Source: Hydrogenophaga sp. (GTDB lineage Bacteria; Pseudomonadota; Gammaproteobacteria; Burkholderiales; Burkholderiaceae_C). Taken from it: a stretch of DNA of 35,507 nt. The notes under the pieces were generated by a model. The model did not search any database and was not told the DNA's origin. It saw only the letters and a list, made by a program, of their open reading frames with translations. The position numbers and the translations under genes were made by a program. Of this stretch, positions 25,099-31,714 are shown in pieces; positions within the stretch are counted from its first letter, which is position 1, and the number at the start of each line of letters is the position of its first letter. The DNA is taken from positions 1 to 35,507 of the forward strand of contig NZ_JAHCKK010000049.1 of assembly GCF_026125825.1 (NCBI RefSeq). Direction: 5' to 3'.

Positions 25099-25775
25099 CA
25101 GGCGCCGGTGAATGCCTGCACCCAGGTGGTGACGCGGTCGCGCTCGGCCGCCGCCTGGCCGAGTTCGGCCACCACCTCGGCGGTGCTGCGCACGCGGCCG
25201 AAGATGCCGCCCTCCACGTCGATCATGGCCAGGGCGGGCGCCTGCAGCGCGGGGTTGCTCGCGGCGGTGGCGTCGCCCACGGTGGTGCAGGCAAAGCCCC
25301 GGTCCACCGCTTCGCGCAGCGTGGAGTGCACGCACACCTCGGTGGTCACGCCGCACAGGATGAGCCGCTGCACGCCGTGCGCGGCGAGCACCTGCGTCAG
25401 GCGCGTCTGGTGAAAGGCGCCGTAGCCGGGCTTGTCCACCACGAATTCGCCCGCGGCGGGCTGCAGCGCGTCCACGAAGTCGTGGCCCTGTTCGCCGCGC
25501 ACCAGCAGCCGGCCCAGCGGGCCCTGGCTGCCGATGGCCGCGCCCGCGGCGATGCTGCGCGCGAGCTTGGCGGGCGGGCAGTCGCTCAGGTCGGGCAGGT
25601 GGCCTTCGCGCGTGTGCACCACCACCAGACCCTTGGCGCGCGCGGCGGCCAGCAGTTGCTGGATGTTCGCGATCGGTTCGCGCAGTCGGCGCACGTCCAT
25701 GCCGGCGGCATCGGCATAGCCGCCGGGGCTGCAGAAGTCGCGCTGCATGTCGATGACGAGGAGCGCGGTGGTCAT
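25098..25775 (-). CDS. Isochorismatase-family cysteine hydrolase
   Basis: 225 residues. The family triad is visible: aspartate in LLVIDMQRDFC near residue 9, lysine in FVVDKPGYGAF near residue 115, and cysteine in CGVTTEVCVHST near residue 148, with the preceding cis-peptide turn. The family includes N-carbamoylsarcosine amidase, biuret hydrolase and ureidoacrylate hydrolase, which all cleave C-N bonds. Next to a creatininase, an N-carbamoyl or ureido substrate is an attractive guess but is inference only. Coupling is tight: the start overlaps the creatininase stop (ATGA) and the stop overlaps the next start. Confidence 0.87.
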   Translation of the reverse strand: MTTALLVIDMQRDFCSPGGYADAAGMDVRRLREPIANIQQLLAAARAKGLVVVHTREGHLPDLSDCPPAKLARSIAAGAAIGSQGPLGRLLVRGEQGHDFVDALQPAAGEFVVDKPGYGAFHQTRLTQVLAAHGVQRLILCGVTTEVCVHSTLREAVDRGFACTTVGDATAASNPALQAPALAMIDVEGGIFGRVRSTAEVVAELGQAAAERDRVTTWVQAFTGA

Positions 25776-26551
25776 GGCGCGGGCCTCTCGAAGCCGGTGC
25801 GCACGGCCTGGGCCATGCGGCGGGCGACCTCCTCGGCCAGCAGCCGGCCCTTGATGGCGTCGGAGCCTCTGGCCGACGAGAGCACGCCGGAGGCGGGCAC
25901 CCAGTCGGTGCGCGGCGGGTACATCTCGTAGGGCGGGAAGTCGGCCGGCCCGTCGTCGGGCAGCAGGTCCATGCGCACGAGGTTGGGGTGGTAGTGCAGC
26001 ATCATCGAGGTCTCCAGCACGGCGGCGTGTTCCAGCGCGAAGCCGGGAAAGCCGTCGGGGAACACGTCGCCCAGGGTCTCGGGCGTCATGAAGTCCCAGT
26101 ACTCCAGGCGCATCACCTGCAGCCTGGCGCCGGGGCCGAGGTCGTGCAGGCCGAGGTCGATGCCCTCGATGAGGAACCACTGGTTTTCGTAGTGGCCGTT
26201 GACGATGACGAGCTTCGTGAGGCCGTGGCGCGCGAACTCGCGCACCGCGTCGCGCACCTGGCCGATGAGGGTGGCGGCGTCCACGCTGGTGGTGCCGCAG
26301 AAGTGCTGACCGCCACCGCATTTGGGCTGCGACTTGTAGCCATACGAGAGCGTGGGCGCGACCAGGCCGCCGACGAGGGCGGCGGTGTCGGCGGCCACGG
26401 CGCTGGAGAGCAGGCCGTCGGTGCCCAGGGGCAGGTGCGGGCCGTGCTGTTCGAGTGCGCCCACGGGCAGCAGCACGGGCGGCTGGTCCCGCACCACGCG
26501 GGCCTGGTAGTCCACCCAGGAGAGCTGGTTCATCCACACGGTGTCGGTCAT
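25772..26551 (-). CDS. Creatininase-family amidohydrolase, probable creatinine amidohydrolase
   Basis: 259 residues, essentially the length of Pseudomonas creatininase. The metal ligands known from that enzyme sit at the same numbers here: E34 and H36 in GALEQHGPH, D45 in GTDG, H120 and E122 in NGHYEN. Further residues agree too: YGYKSQPKCGGGQHFCGTTS (about 70-89) and the H-x4-E pair in EHAAVLETS (H175/E180). Creatininase interconverts creatinine and creatine using two divalent metals. Because the match extends well beyond the metal site, creatinine or a close analogue is likely. A perfect AGGAGG site lies 8 bases upstream, overlapping the exporter stop. Confidence 0.88.
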   Translation of the reverse strand: MTDTVWMNQLSWVDYQARVVRDQPPVLLPVGALEQHGPHLPLGTDGLLSSAVAADTAALVGGLVAPTLSYGYKSQPKCGGGQHFCGTTSVDAATLIGQVRDAVREFARHGLTKLVIVNGHYENQWFLIEGIDLGLHDLGPGARLQVMRLEYWDFMTPETLGDVFPDGFPGFALEHAAVLETSMMLHYHPNLVRMDLLPDDGPADFPPYEMYPPRTDWVPASGVLSSARGSDAIKGRLLAEEVARRMAQAVRTGFERPAP

Positions 26552-26555
26552 CGGT

Positions 26556-27461
26556 TCATCCTCCTGTCGAAGCGGGTTGGGGTCGGGGTTCGGTTGTCCG
26601 GTTGTCCAGGGCTTCCACCAGCGCGGCCACTGCAATGAGCGTGCCGCCGGCCCAGCCCATGGGCGTGAGGGTTTCGCCGCCGAACCACAGCGCGGTGAGC
26701 ACGGCCACCACGAGTTCGGCCAGCAGGATCACGCCGGCGCGGCTGCTCTCCAGGTGCGTCACGCCGAATTGCCAGGTGGCGGTGGCCAGCAGCAGCCAGA
26801 CGAAGCCGTAGGCCAGCACCGCGAGCCACACGCCCGCCGGCAGGGCGGGCGCGCCATGGCCCAGCGCGGTGGTGACCAGCAGCGAGATGGCGCCGCAGCC
26901 CACGAAGACCGAAAGCGTCTTGCTCTGCAGGGGCACGCCTTGCGCGGCGCGCGCGATGAGGTTGTTGCCCGCGAAGGCCAGGCCGGCCGACAGCGCGAGG
27001 GCGTCGGAGAGCGAGAGCGACAGGTCGGGCGCGCCCGGGCCGCCCAGCACCAGCCACAGGCCCGCGATGGCCGCCGCCACGGCGGCCCAGCGCGTGGGCG
27101 GAATGCGCTCCTTCAGGAACAGCCACCCGCCCAGCACCGACCACACGGGGGAGAGGTAGAACAGGAACATCACGCGCACCACGTCGCCCACCATGAGCGC
27201 GTTGACGAAGGAGGTGTTGGCCCAGCCGCCCACCAGCGCGAGCGCCAGCAGCCAGCCAGCGTGCGCGCGCCAGGCCGCGCGCTGGCGCCAGATGACGGCC
27301 AGCGCGCACAGGCCCACCGCGCCATACGAGACGAGCGAGACCAACGGCCCGCTCAGGCCCTGCGCGATGAACCACTTGAGCGGCATCCACGACAGGCCCC
27401 AGAGCGAGGCCGAGAACAGCAGCACGCCGGTGGCGAGGCGGTCGGACGGTGGGGCGCTCAT
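26556..27461 (-). CDS. Drug/metabolite transporter (EamA/DMT) family membrane protein
   Basis: 301 residues with about ten hydrophobic segments in two EamA repeats. The first repeat includes LLFSASLWGLSWMPLKWF and MFLFYLSPVWSVLGGWLFLKERIPP; the second includes ALSAGLAFAGNNLIAR and SSRAGVILLAELVVAVLTALWFGGETLTP. The conserved end-of-helix pattern L-x-E-R/E-T before the last helix of each repeat is present. These carriers move metabolites, often outward. Its ATG overlaps the preceding dehydrogenase stop (ATGA). The substrate cannot be read from sequence; small guanidinium exporters belong to the SMR branch, which is much smaller. Confidence 0.87.
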   Translation of the reverse strand: MSAPPSDRLATGVLLFSASLWGLSWMPLKWFIAQGLSGPLVSLVSYGAVGLCALAVIWRQRAAWRAHAGWLLALALVGGWANTSFVNALMVGDVVRVMFLFYLSPVWSVLGGWLFLKERIPPTRWAAVAAAIAGLWLVLGGPGAPDLSLSLSDALALSAGLAFAGNNLIARAAQGVPLQSKTLSVFVGCGAISLLVTTALGHGAPALPAGVWLAVLAYGFVWLLLATATWQFGVTHLESSRAGVILLAELVVAVLTALWFGGETLTPMGWAGGTLIAVAALVEALDNRTTEPRPQPASTGG

Positions 27462-28213
27462 GGCATCACCGATCCGCCATTGGGCCCGAGCACCTGGCCG
27501 CAGTAGAAGCGCGCGAGGTCGGACGCGAGAAAGAGCGCGGTCGCCGCGATCTCCTCGGGCTCGGCCACGCGGTGCTGCGGAATCGCCAGTTCCTTCTCCA
27601 GCCATTGCGGGCTCATGTGGGCCAGCGAGACCATGGCGGTGTTGACCGGCCCGGGCGCGATGGCGTTGACGCGGATGCCGTGCGGCGCGAACTCGCGCGC
27701 CAGCGAGCGCGTGAGGCCGATCACGCCGGCCTTGGCCGCGCAATAGGGGGCATACAGCTCGCGGCCCAGGATGCCCAGGTCGGACGCGAGGTTGACGATG
27801 ACACCGCTGCCGCGCGCCACCATGCCGGGGAGCACGGCGCGCGAGGTGAGGAACACCGACTTGAGATCGACGCCGAGCAGGCGGTCCCAGTCGGCCTCGG
27901 TGGTGTCGAGGAAGGGCTTCTCCTGGATGATGCCGGCGTTGTTGACCAGGATGTGCAGCGCCCCGGCGTCGGCCACCAGGCGCTGCACCGCGTCCGCCTG
28001 GCTCACGTCGGCGTCGATCGCGAACGCGTCGCCGCCATCGCGCTGGATCGCCTGCACCACGGCCTGGGCGGCCTCGGCCTGGCCCAGGTGGTTGATCACC
28101 ACGCGCGCGCCGGCCTGCGCGAACACGATGGCGATGGCGCGGCCGATGCCGGTGGCCGCGCCGGTGACCAGCGCGGTTTTTCCTTGCAGTGAGAGGCTTT
28201 GGGCTTGTGACAT
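27458..28213 (-). CDS. Short-chain dehydrogenase/reductase (FabG-like)
   Basis: 251 residues of classical SDR layout. It has cofactor motif TGAATGIGRAIA near residue 18, NNAG in ILVNNAGII, catalytic serine in VNLASDLGILG, and tyrosine/lysine in YAPYCAAKAG, then the PGPVNTAM loop. NAD(P)-dependent oxidation or reduction of an alcohol/ketone is expected; the substrate is unknown. It heads the tightly overlapping group (SDR, exporter, creatininase, hydrolase, unknown). It is separated from the second SDR by a 126-base gap that contains a genome-type hairpin repeat. Confidence 0.9.
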   Translation of the reverse strand: MSQAQSLSLQGKTALVTGAATGIGRAIAIVFAQAGARVVINHLGQAEAAQAVVQAIQRDGGDAFAIDADVSQADAVQRLVADAGALHILVNNAGIIQEKPFLDTTEADWDRLLGVDLKSVFLTSRAVLPGMVARGSGVIVNLASDLGILGRELYAPYCAAKAGVIGLTRSLAREFAPHGIRVNAIAPGPVNTAMVSLAHMSPQWLEKELAIPQHRVAEPEEIAATALFLASDLARFYCGQVLGPNGGSVMP

Positions 28214-28257
28214 GTCAGGTGCCTGTGGCAGACGAGGTATCCGTCAAGGTCACACCG

Positions 28258-28330
28258 CGGAACCGGCTTTGCCGGGCCGCTGGTGTGGCCCCCTTGAGGG
28301 GGTGACGGGCGAAGCCCGGCGCGGGGGTGG
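28258..28330. repeat. Intergenic triple-hairpin repeat of the Comamonadaceae type
   Basis: Three short hairpins follow one another: CCGGC-TTT-GCCGG (28263-28275), CCCCC-TTGA-GGGGG (28289-28302) and CGGGC-GAA-GCCCG (28306-28318). I recall similar elements scattered between genes in Comamonadaceae genomes. It sits between the two SDR genes and could attenuate or terminate minus-strand transcription. Confidence 0.5.
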
Positions 28331-28339
28331 GTCGGTTCT

Positions 28340-29119
28340 TCACGCCATCACCTCGCCATGGCTGGCCACCAGGCACTGGCCGGTGAGCGGGGCGGCCCCG
28401 TCGCTGGCGAGGAAGAGGAACACGCCGGCCAGGTCCTCGGGCGCGAGCATCACCGGCATGGCCTGTTTGGAGAGGATCTCGCGCTCCACCTCGGCCTCGG
28501 TGCGGCCCTGTGCCTGCGCCATGGCGGTGAGCGAGCGCAGCGCGGCGGGGGTGCGCACCCAGCCGGGGCAGACCGCGTTGACGCGGATGCCGCGCGGGCC
28601 CAGTTCCAGCGCGAGCGAGCGCGTGAGGCCCACCACCGCGTGCTTGCTGGCGGCGTAGGCCGAGAACCCGGCCACGCCAATGCGGCCCCAGATGGAGCTC
28701 TGGTTGATCACGCACGCGCCGCGCGGCAGCAGGGGCAGCAGGGCCTGGGTGAGCCGCACCATGGAGCCCACGTTGTTGTCCAGCAGGGCCGACCAGCGCG
28801 CCATGGCATCGGGGGCTGGGTCGGCCAGGGGCGTGGGGTATTCGGTGCCGGCGTTGTTGACCAGCACGTCCAGCGTGCCCCAGCGCTCGCGCACCTGCTG
28901 CGCAAGGCGCGCGATCTGCGCCGCGTCGCCCAGGTCGCAGACGGCGGCGGCGGCGTCGAGTTCGGCGCTGAGCACGGGCAGCGAGGTGTCGGCCCGGTCG
29001 AGCAGCATCAGCCGCGCGCCCTGCGCGGCGAAGGCCCGCGCGAGCGCGCTGCCGATGCCGCCGGCCGCGCCGGTGACGAGCACGGTCTTGCCTTCCAGGC
29101 CGTAGTGGAGGGATGCCAT
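28340..29119 (-). CDS. Short-chain dehydrogenase/reductase
   Basis: 259 residues with cofactor motif VLVTGAAGGIGSALARAF, NNAG in VLVNNAGTEY, catalytic serine in VINQSSIWGRIG and the YAASK motif in FSAYAASKHAVVG. The aspartate in LLDRAD after the second strand favours NAD over NADP. It differs clearly from the SDR at 27458, so the two probably catalyse different steps. It lies 60 bases after the desaturase-type gene and may be cotranscribed with it. The ATG at 29119 gives the usual short N-terminus; a longer frame from 29164 looks unsupported. Confidence 0.89.
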   Translation of the reverse strand: MASLHYGLEGKTVLVTGAAGGIGSALARAFAAQGARLMLLDRADTSLPVLSAELDAAAAVCDLGDAAQIARLAQQVRERWGTLDVLVNNAGTEYPTPLADPAPDAMARWSALLDNNVGSMVRLTQALLPLLPRGACVINQSSIWGRIGVAGFSAYAASKHAVVGLTRSLALELGPRGIRVNAVCPGWVRTPAALRSLTAMAQAQGRTEAEVEREILSKQAMPVMLAPEDLAGVFLFLASDGAAPLTGQCLVASHGEVMA

Positions 29120-29179
29120 ATCAGTGTGCTGTGACGAAGGCTGCGACCCGCGGTGAGCAAGCAACGGGGGGGCGGTGCA

Positions 29180-30190
29180 TCACACCGCGGTGAGGAAGGA
29201 AACCCCGACGGCACCCAGGAACCCGTCGGCGCGGCCCGGCGTGCCGGGCGGCTGCACCGCGCCGTAGTTGCTGGCCAGCACGCGCTTGACGCGGTTGATG
29301 TGGAAGCTGCGCAGCAGCTCGCCCACGGTGACCACCTGCGCATAGTCGGCCGGGTACAGCTCGCGGTGGAAGGCGGGCAGCCGGTACCAGGGCGCGGTGG
29401 GGCGCTCGTGGTGTGCGTTGTGAAAGCCGAAGTTGAGCCACACCAGGTTGAGCCACTTCGCGTCCAGGCTCACCACGTCGCTGAAGGTGTTGGCCTGTTC
29501 GTAGGCGCGGTCGCGCACCTTGTCCTTGGGGATGGGCGTGTCGTCGAGGATGGGGTAGGCGTCGTAGGTGTGCTGGAAGCAGTCGGCAAAGCGCAGCACG
29601 GTGACGAAGATCAGGTAGGCCAGCGCGTACAGCGCCAGCGCCTTGAGCGACCACCAGCCCAGCGCCACCCAGGCGGCGATGCGCACCAGGGCGACGCCGA
29701 CGACGCGGCCGCGCGCGGCCTTCTTTTTCTCGCCCATGAAGGGCATGGCGATGACGAAGCCGCGCATGACGAATTCCACCGCCGGGATGTAGGCCCATTC
29801 CAGCGCGAGCACGGTGCGGCGGATGGCGGGGTGCGCGCGCAGGAAGGCCTGGGCGTCGAAGGTGATGACGTCGGCGCGCTCGACGTGGTGGCGCATGTGT
29901 TTGCGGCGCAGGTCGGCGAAGCTGGCGAAGCAGCTGCCGTTGATCCAGCTCATGAAGGTGCCCCAGCGTTCGTTGGCCTGCGGCGTCTTGAAGATCGCGT
30001 AGTGCGCGAACTCGTGGATGAAGTAGGCCGACCACACCAGGGTCTGCGCCACCAGCAGCACGCCCAGCGCGTTGAGCCAGCCGTTGGCCTGGCCGAGCAG
30101 GGCGATGCCCGCGGGCCAGCCGAGCACGGTGAAGGCGAGGGCCGCGACGTTGGGCCACACGCCGTCCTCATAGCGGAATACCGATTTCAT
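29180..30190 (-). CDS. Membrane di-iron oxygenase of the fatty-acid desaturase family
   Basis: 336 residues with several hydrophobic segments and the three histidine boxes of the family: HEFAH (residues 59-63), HMRHH (98-102) and HNAHH (about 256). These bind two irons and use O2 to desaturate or hydroxylate a C-H bond. A tyrosine/aspartate-rich FQHTYDAYPILDD segment follows the third membrane region. It begins 79 bases after the guanidine-riboswitch-controlled binding protein with no terminator between, so it is probably in that transcript. A lipid substrate is the default; hydroxylation of a small nitrogen compound is possible given the neighbours. Confidence 0.87.
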   Translation of the reverse strand: MKSVFRYEDGVWPNVAALAFTVLGWPAGIALLGQANGWLNALGVLLVAQTLVWSAYFIHEFAHYAIFKTPQANERWGTFMSWINGSCFASFADLRRKHMRHHVERADVITFDAQAFLRAHPAIRRTVLALEWAYIPAVEFVMRGFVIAMPFMGEKKKAARGRVVGVALVRIAAWVALGWWSLKALALYALAYLIFVTVLRFADCFQHTYDAYPILDDTPIPKDKVRDRAYEQANTFSDVVSLDAKWLNLVWLNFGFHNAHHERPTAPWYRLPAFHRELYPADYAQVVTVGELLRSFHINRVKRVLASNYGAVQPPGTPGRADGFLGAVGVSFLTAV

Positions 30191-30269
30191 GGGTCTGTCT
30201 CTTTCGGGAGGGCGGGGCGCGCCGCACCGTCGCCCGGGAGGGCGCTGGCGCGGCCGCAGCCGGTGGGGC

Positions 30270-31313
30270 TTACTTGGCGACCATGGCCTTGACCAGGCCG
30301 GCGTCGAACGTGGCTTCGATGGCCGGGATCGTGGTGATCTGGCCCTTGGCCTTGAGCAGCTGGGCGATGATGTCGCCGCTGGCGTAGTACGAGGTGGTTT
30401 CCTTCGCGGGCACGAAGGCCTTGGGCATCTCGGCCAGCGGGATGTTGTAGACGCCGGTGAGCTGTTCCTTCACCTCGGCGGCGGACACGCCCATGAACTT
30501 GCCGATGATCTTGTGCGCCTCGGCCGGCTTGGCCTTCATGTAGGCCATCCCGTCCAGGTAGGCTTTCATGATGCCGGTGATCTCGGCTGGCTTGGCCTTG
30601 ATGACCTTGTCGTCGAACACCAGCACGTCGGCGATCAGGCCCGGGGCGTTCTTCGACGAGAACACCACCTTGAATTTCTTGCCGCCGCCCTGGCCGAGGA
30701 TCTGCGACAGGCTGGGCTCGTAGGTCACGCCGATGGGCAACTGGCCCGAGGCCATGGCCGCCGGCACGGCTTCGGGTGTCATGCTCACCGGGGTGATGTC
30801 CTTCTCGCTCAGGTTCACCGTCTTGAGTGCATAGGAGAGCAGGAAGTCGCTGGGCGAGAGCGGGTTGTAGCCAATCTTCTTGCCCTTGAAGTCGGCCACT
30901 TTGGCGATGCTGCTGTCGGCCACGATGGCGTCGCCGCCGTTGGAGTAGTCGATCGGCATGACCACCTTCATGTTGCGGCCCGCCGCGACCTGGCCCACCA
31001 CCTGGTCGTAGGTCAGCATGCCGCCGTCCACCGCGCCGGAGGCGATGGCCGCGGGGATCAGCGCGGGGTCGTTGAAGACCTGCAGCGAGACCTTGAGGTT
31101 GTATTTCTTGTAGAGATCCAGCGCCTCGGCCACGTAGAAGGGGCCGTAGCCGATCCACACCACCGTGGCGATCTTCATGGGGGCGCTGGCCTGCGCGAAG
31201 GCGCCGGCGGTGGCCAGCGAGAGGGCCAGGCCCAGGGCGGGCTTGAGGAAGTGGTTGCGGCGGGAGCTGGAGCGCGGGCTGGCGGATGCAGTGAGGGCGG
31301 CGGTGCTTTTCAT
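30270..31313 (-). CDS. ABC transporter substrate-binding protein, NMT1/SsuA type (probable guanidine-related receptor)
   Basis: 347 residues. A long basic leader (MKSTAALTASASPRSSSRRN) precedes the hydrophobic signal core and a cleavage site near AFAQA (about residue 40). The mature part begins MKIATVVWIGYGPFYVAEALDLYKKYNL, typical of nitrate/sulfonate/taurine receptors, and contains GAVDGGMLTYDQVVG and IGYNPLSPSDFLLSYAL. It is the first gene after the second guanidine-I riboswitch. The permease/ATPase pair of the matching family lies 25 kb away under the first riboswitch and lacks a receptor, so the three probably form one importer. A GGAG site lies 8 bases upstream of the chosen ATG. Confidence 0.88.
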   Translation of the reverse strand: MKSTAALTASASPRSSSRRNHFLKPALGLALSLATAGAFAQASAPMKIATVVWIGYGPFYVAEALDLYKKYNLKVSLQVFNDPALIPAAIASGAVDGGMLTYDQVVGQVAAGRNMKVVMPIDYSNGGDAIVADSSIAKVADFKGKKIGYNPLSPSDFLLSYALKTVNLSEKDITPVSMTPEAVPAAMASGQLPIGVTYEPSLSQILGQGGGKKFKVVFSSKNAPGLIADVLVFDDKVIKAKPAEITGIMKAYLDGMAYMKAKPAEAHKIIGKFMGVSAAEVKEQLTGVYNIPLAEMPKAFVPAKETTSYYASGDIIAQLLKAKGQITTIPAIEATFDAGLVKAMVAK

Positions 31314-31344
31314 CAGAGGACTCCATGGGTTGGTGGGACGCGCA

Positions 31345-31372
31345 GGAAGAACCGATCTGTGATCGTTCTCCC
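31345..31372 (-). promoter_or_regulatory. Hairpin at the 3' edge of the second riboswitch
   Basis: In minus-strand RNA, GGGAGAAC pairs fully (one G-U) with GUUCUUCC around an inner GAUC-ACA-GAUC stem. It uses the GGGAGA that ends the aptamer, so it should compete with ligand-bound folding. No U-tract follows, unlike the first riboswitch, so regulation may use Rho or act on translation. Confidence 0.5.
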
Positions 31373-31459
31373 GGGCTTTTGTCCCTCCGTGGAGCCTGCG
31401 ATGAGGCCGGCACACTCTCGGACCAGACACCGCGAGCCATGCCGCGGTCGGAACCCTAG
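31367..31459 (-). promoter_or_regulatory. Guanidine-I (ykkC) riboswitch
   Basis: The minus strand carries the same conserved blocks as 5576-5695: CTAGGGTTCCG, then CTGGTCCGAGAG, then GGCTCCACGGAGGGAC and AAAAGCCCGGGAGA. Variable spacers differ and the first arm is shorter (93 versus 120 bases). It lies 53 bases before the binding-protein start. This is the compact form of the aptamer. Confidence 0.92.
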
Positions 31460-31523
31460 TGCACCTGAGTGCCGAGCTGTCTCGGGGCGGACCCCAGATG
31501 GCTCTTCTTGCGCCAGGAGTGTC

Positions 31524-31539
31524 AGCAGAAAGCGTGCCA
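31524..31539 (-). promoter_or_regulatory. Sigma-54 (RpoN) promoter of the binding-protein unit
   Basis: The minus strand reads TGGCACGCTTTCTGCT: perfect TGGCACG at -24 and CTGCT (one mismatch to TTGCT) at -12, with 10 bases between GG and GC. The predicted start is near 31513, about 54 bases before the aptamer. The arrangement copies that of the first guanidine unit. Confidence 0.8.
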
Positions 31540-31563
31540 GCGGTTGGCGCGCGATTCGGCCGT

Positions 31564-31615
31564 GGTGGTGCACCAAAACGAGGGCGAAGCGGCACCGGCC
31601 GGTGCATGGGGCACC
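31564..31615. promoter_or_regulatory. GGTGC/GCACC inverted-repeat cluster, candidate activator site
   Basis: Upstream of the sigma-54 promoter are GGTGCACC (31567-31574), the 14-base palindrome GCACCGGCCGGTGC (31592-31605) and GGTGC-ATGGG-GCACC (31601-31615). NtrC sites are built from GCAC and GTGC half-sites, but the spacing here is not the standard seven bases. An enhancer for a sigma-54 activator is plausible. The rest of 31460-31714 shows no gene. Confidence 0.35.
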
Positions 31616-31714
31616 GCCGCGCCGCCCCGGCTTGGTGCGAAGGGGCGCGCGCCTGCGCGCGAATGCGCGTTTGTCTGACAGAGCGCGGGGTGGTGCGCTG
31701 CCTAGCATGGCTGC

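Noticed and set aside
28258-28330. CRISPR array or intrinsic terminator
   Set aside because: Three different short hairpins, with no repeat-spacer periodicity and no U-tract. A dispersed repeat is more likely.
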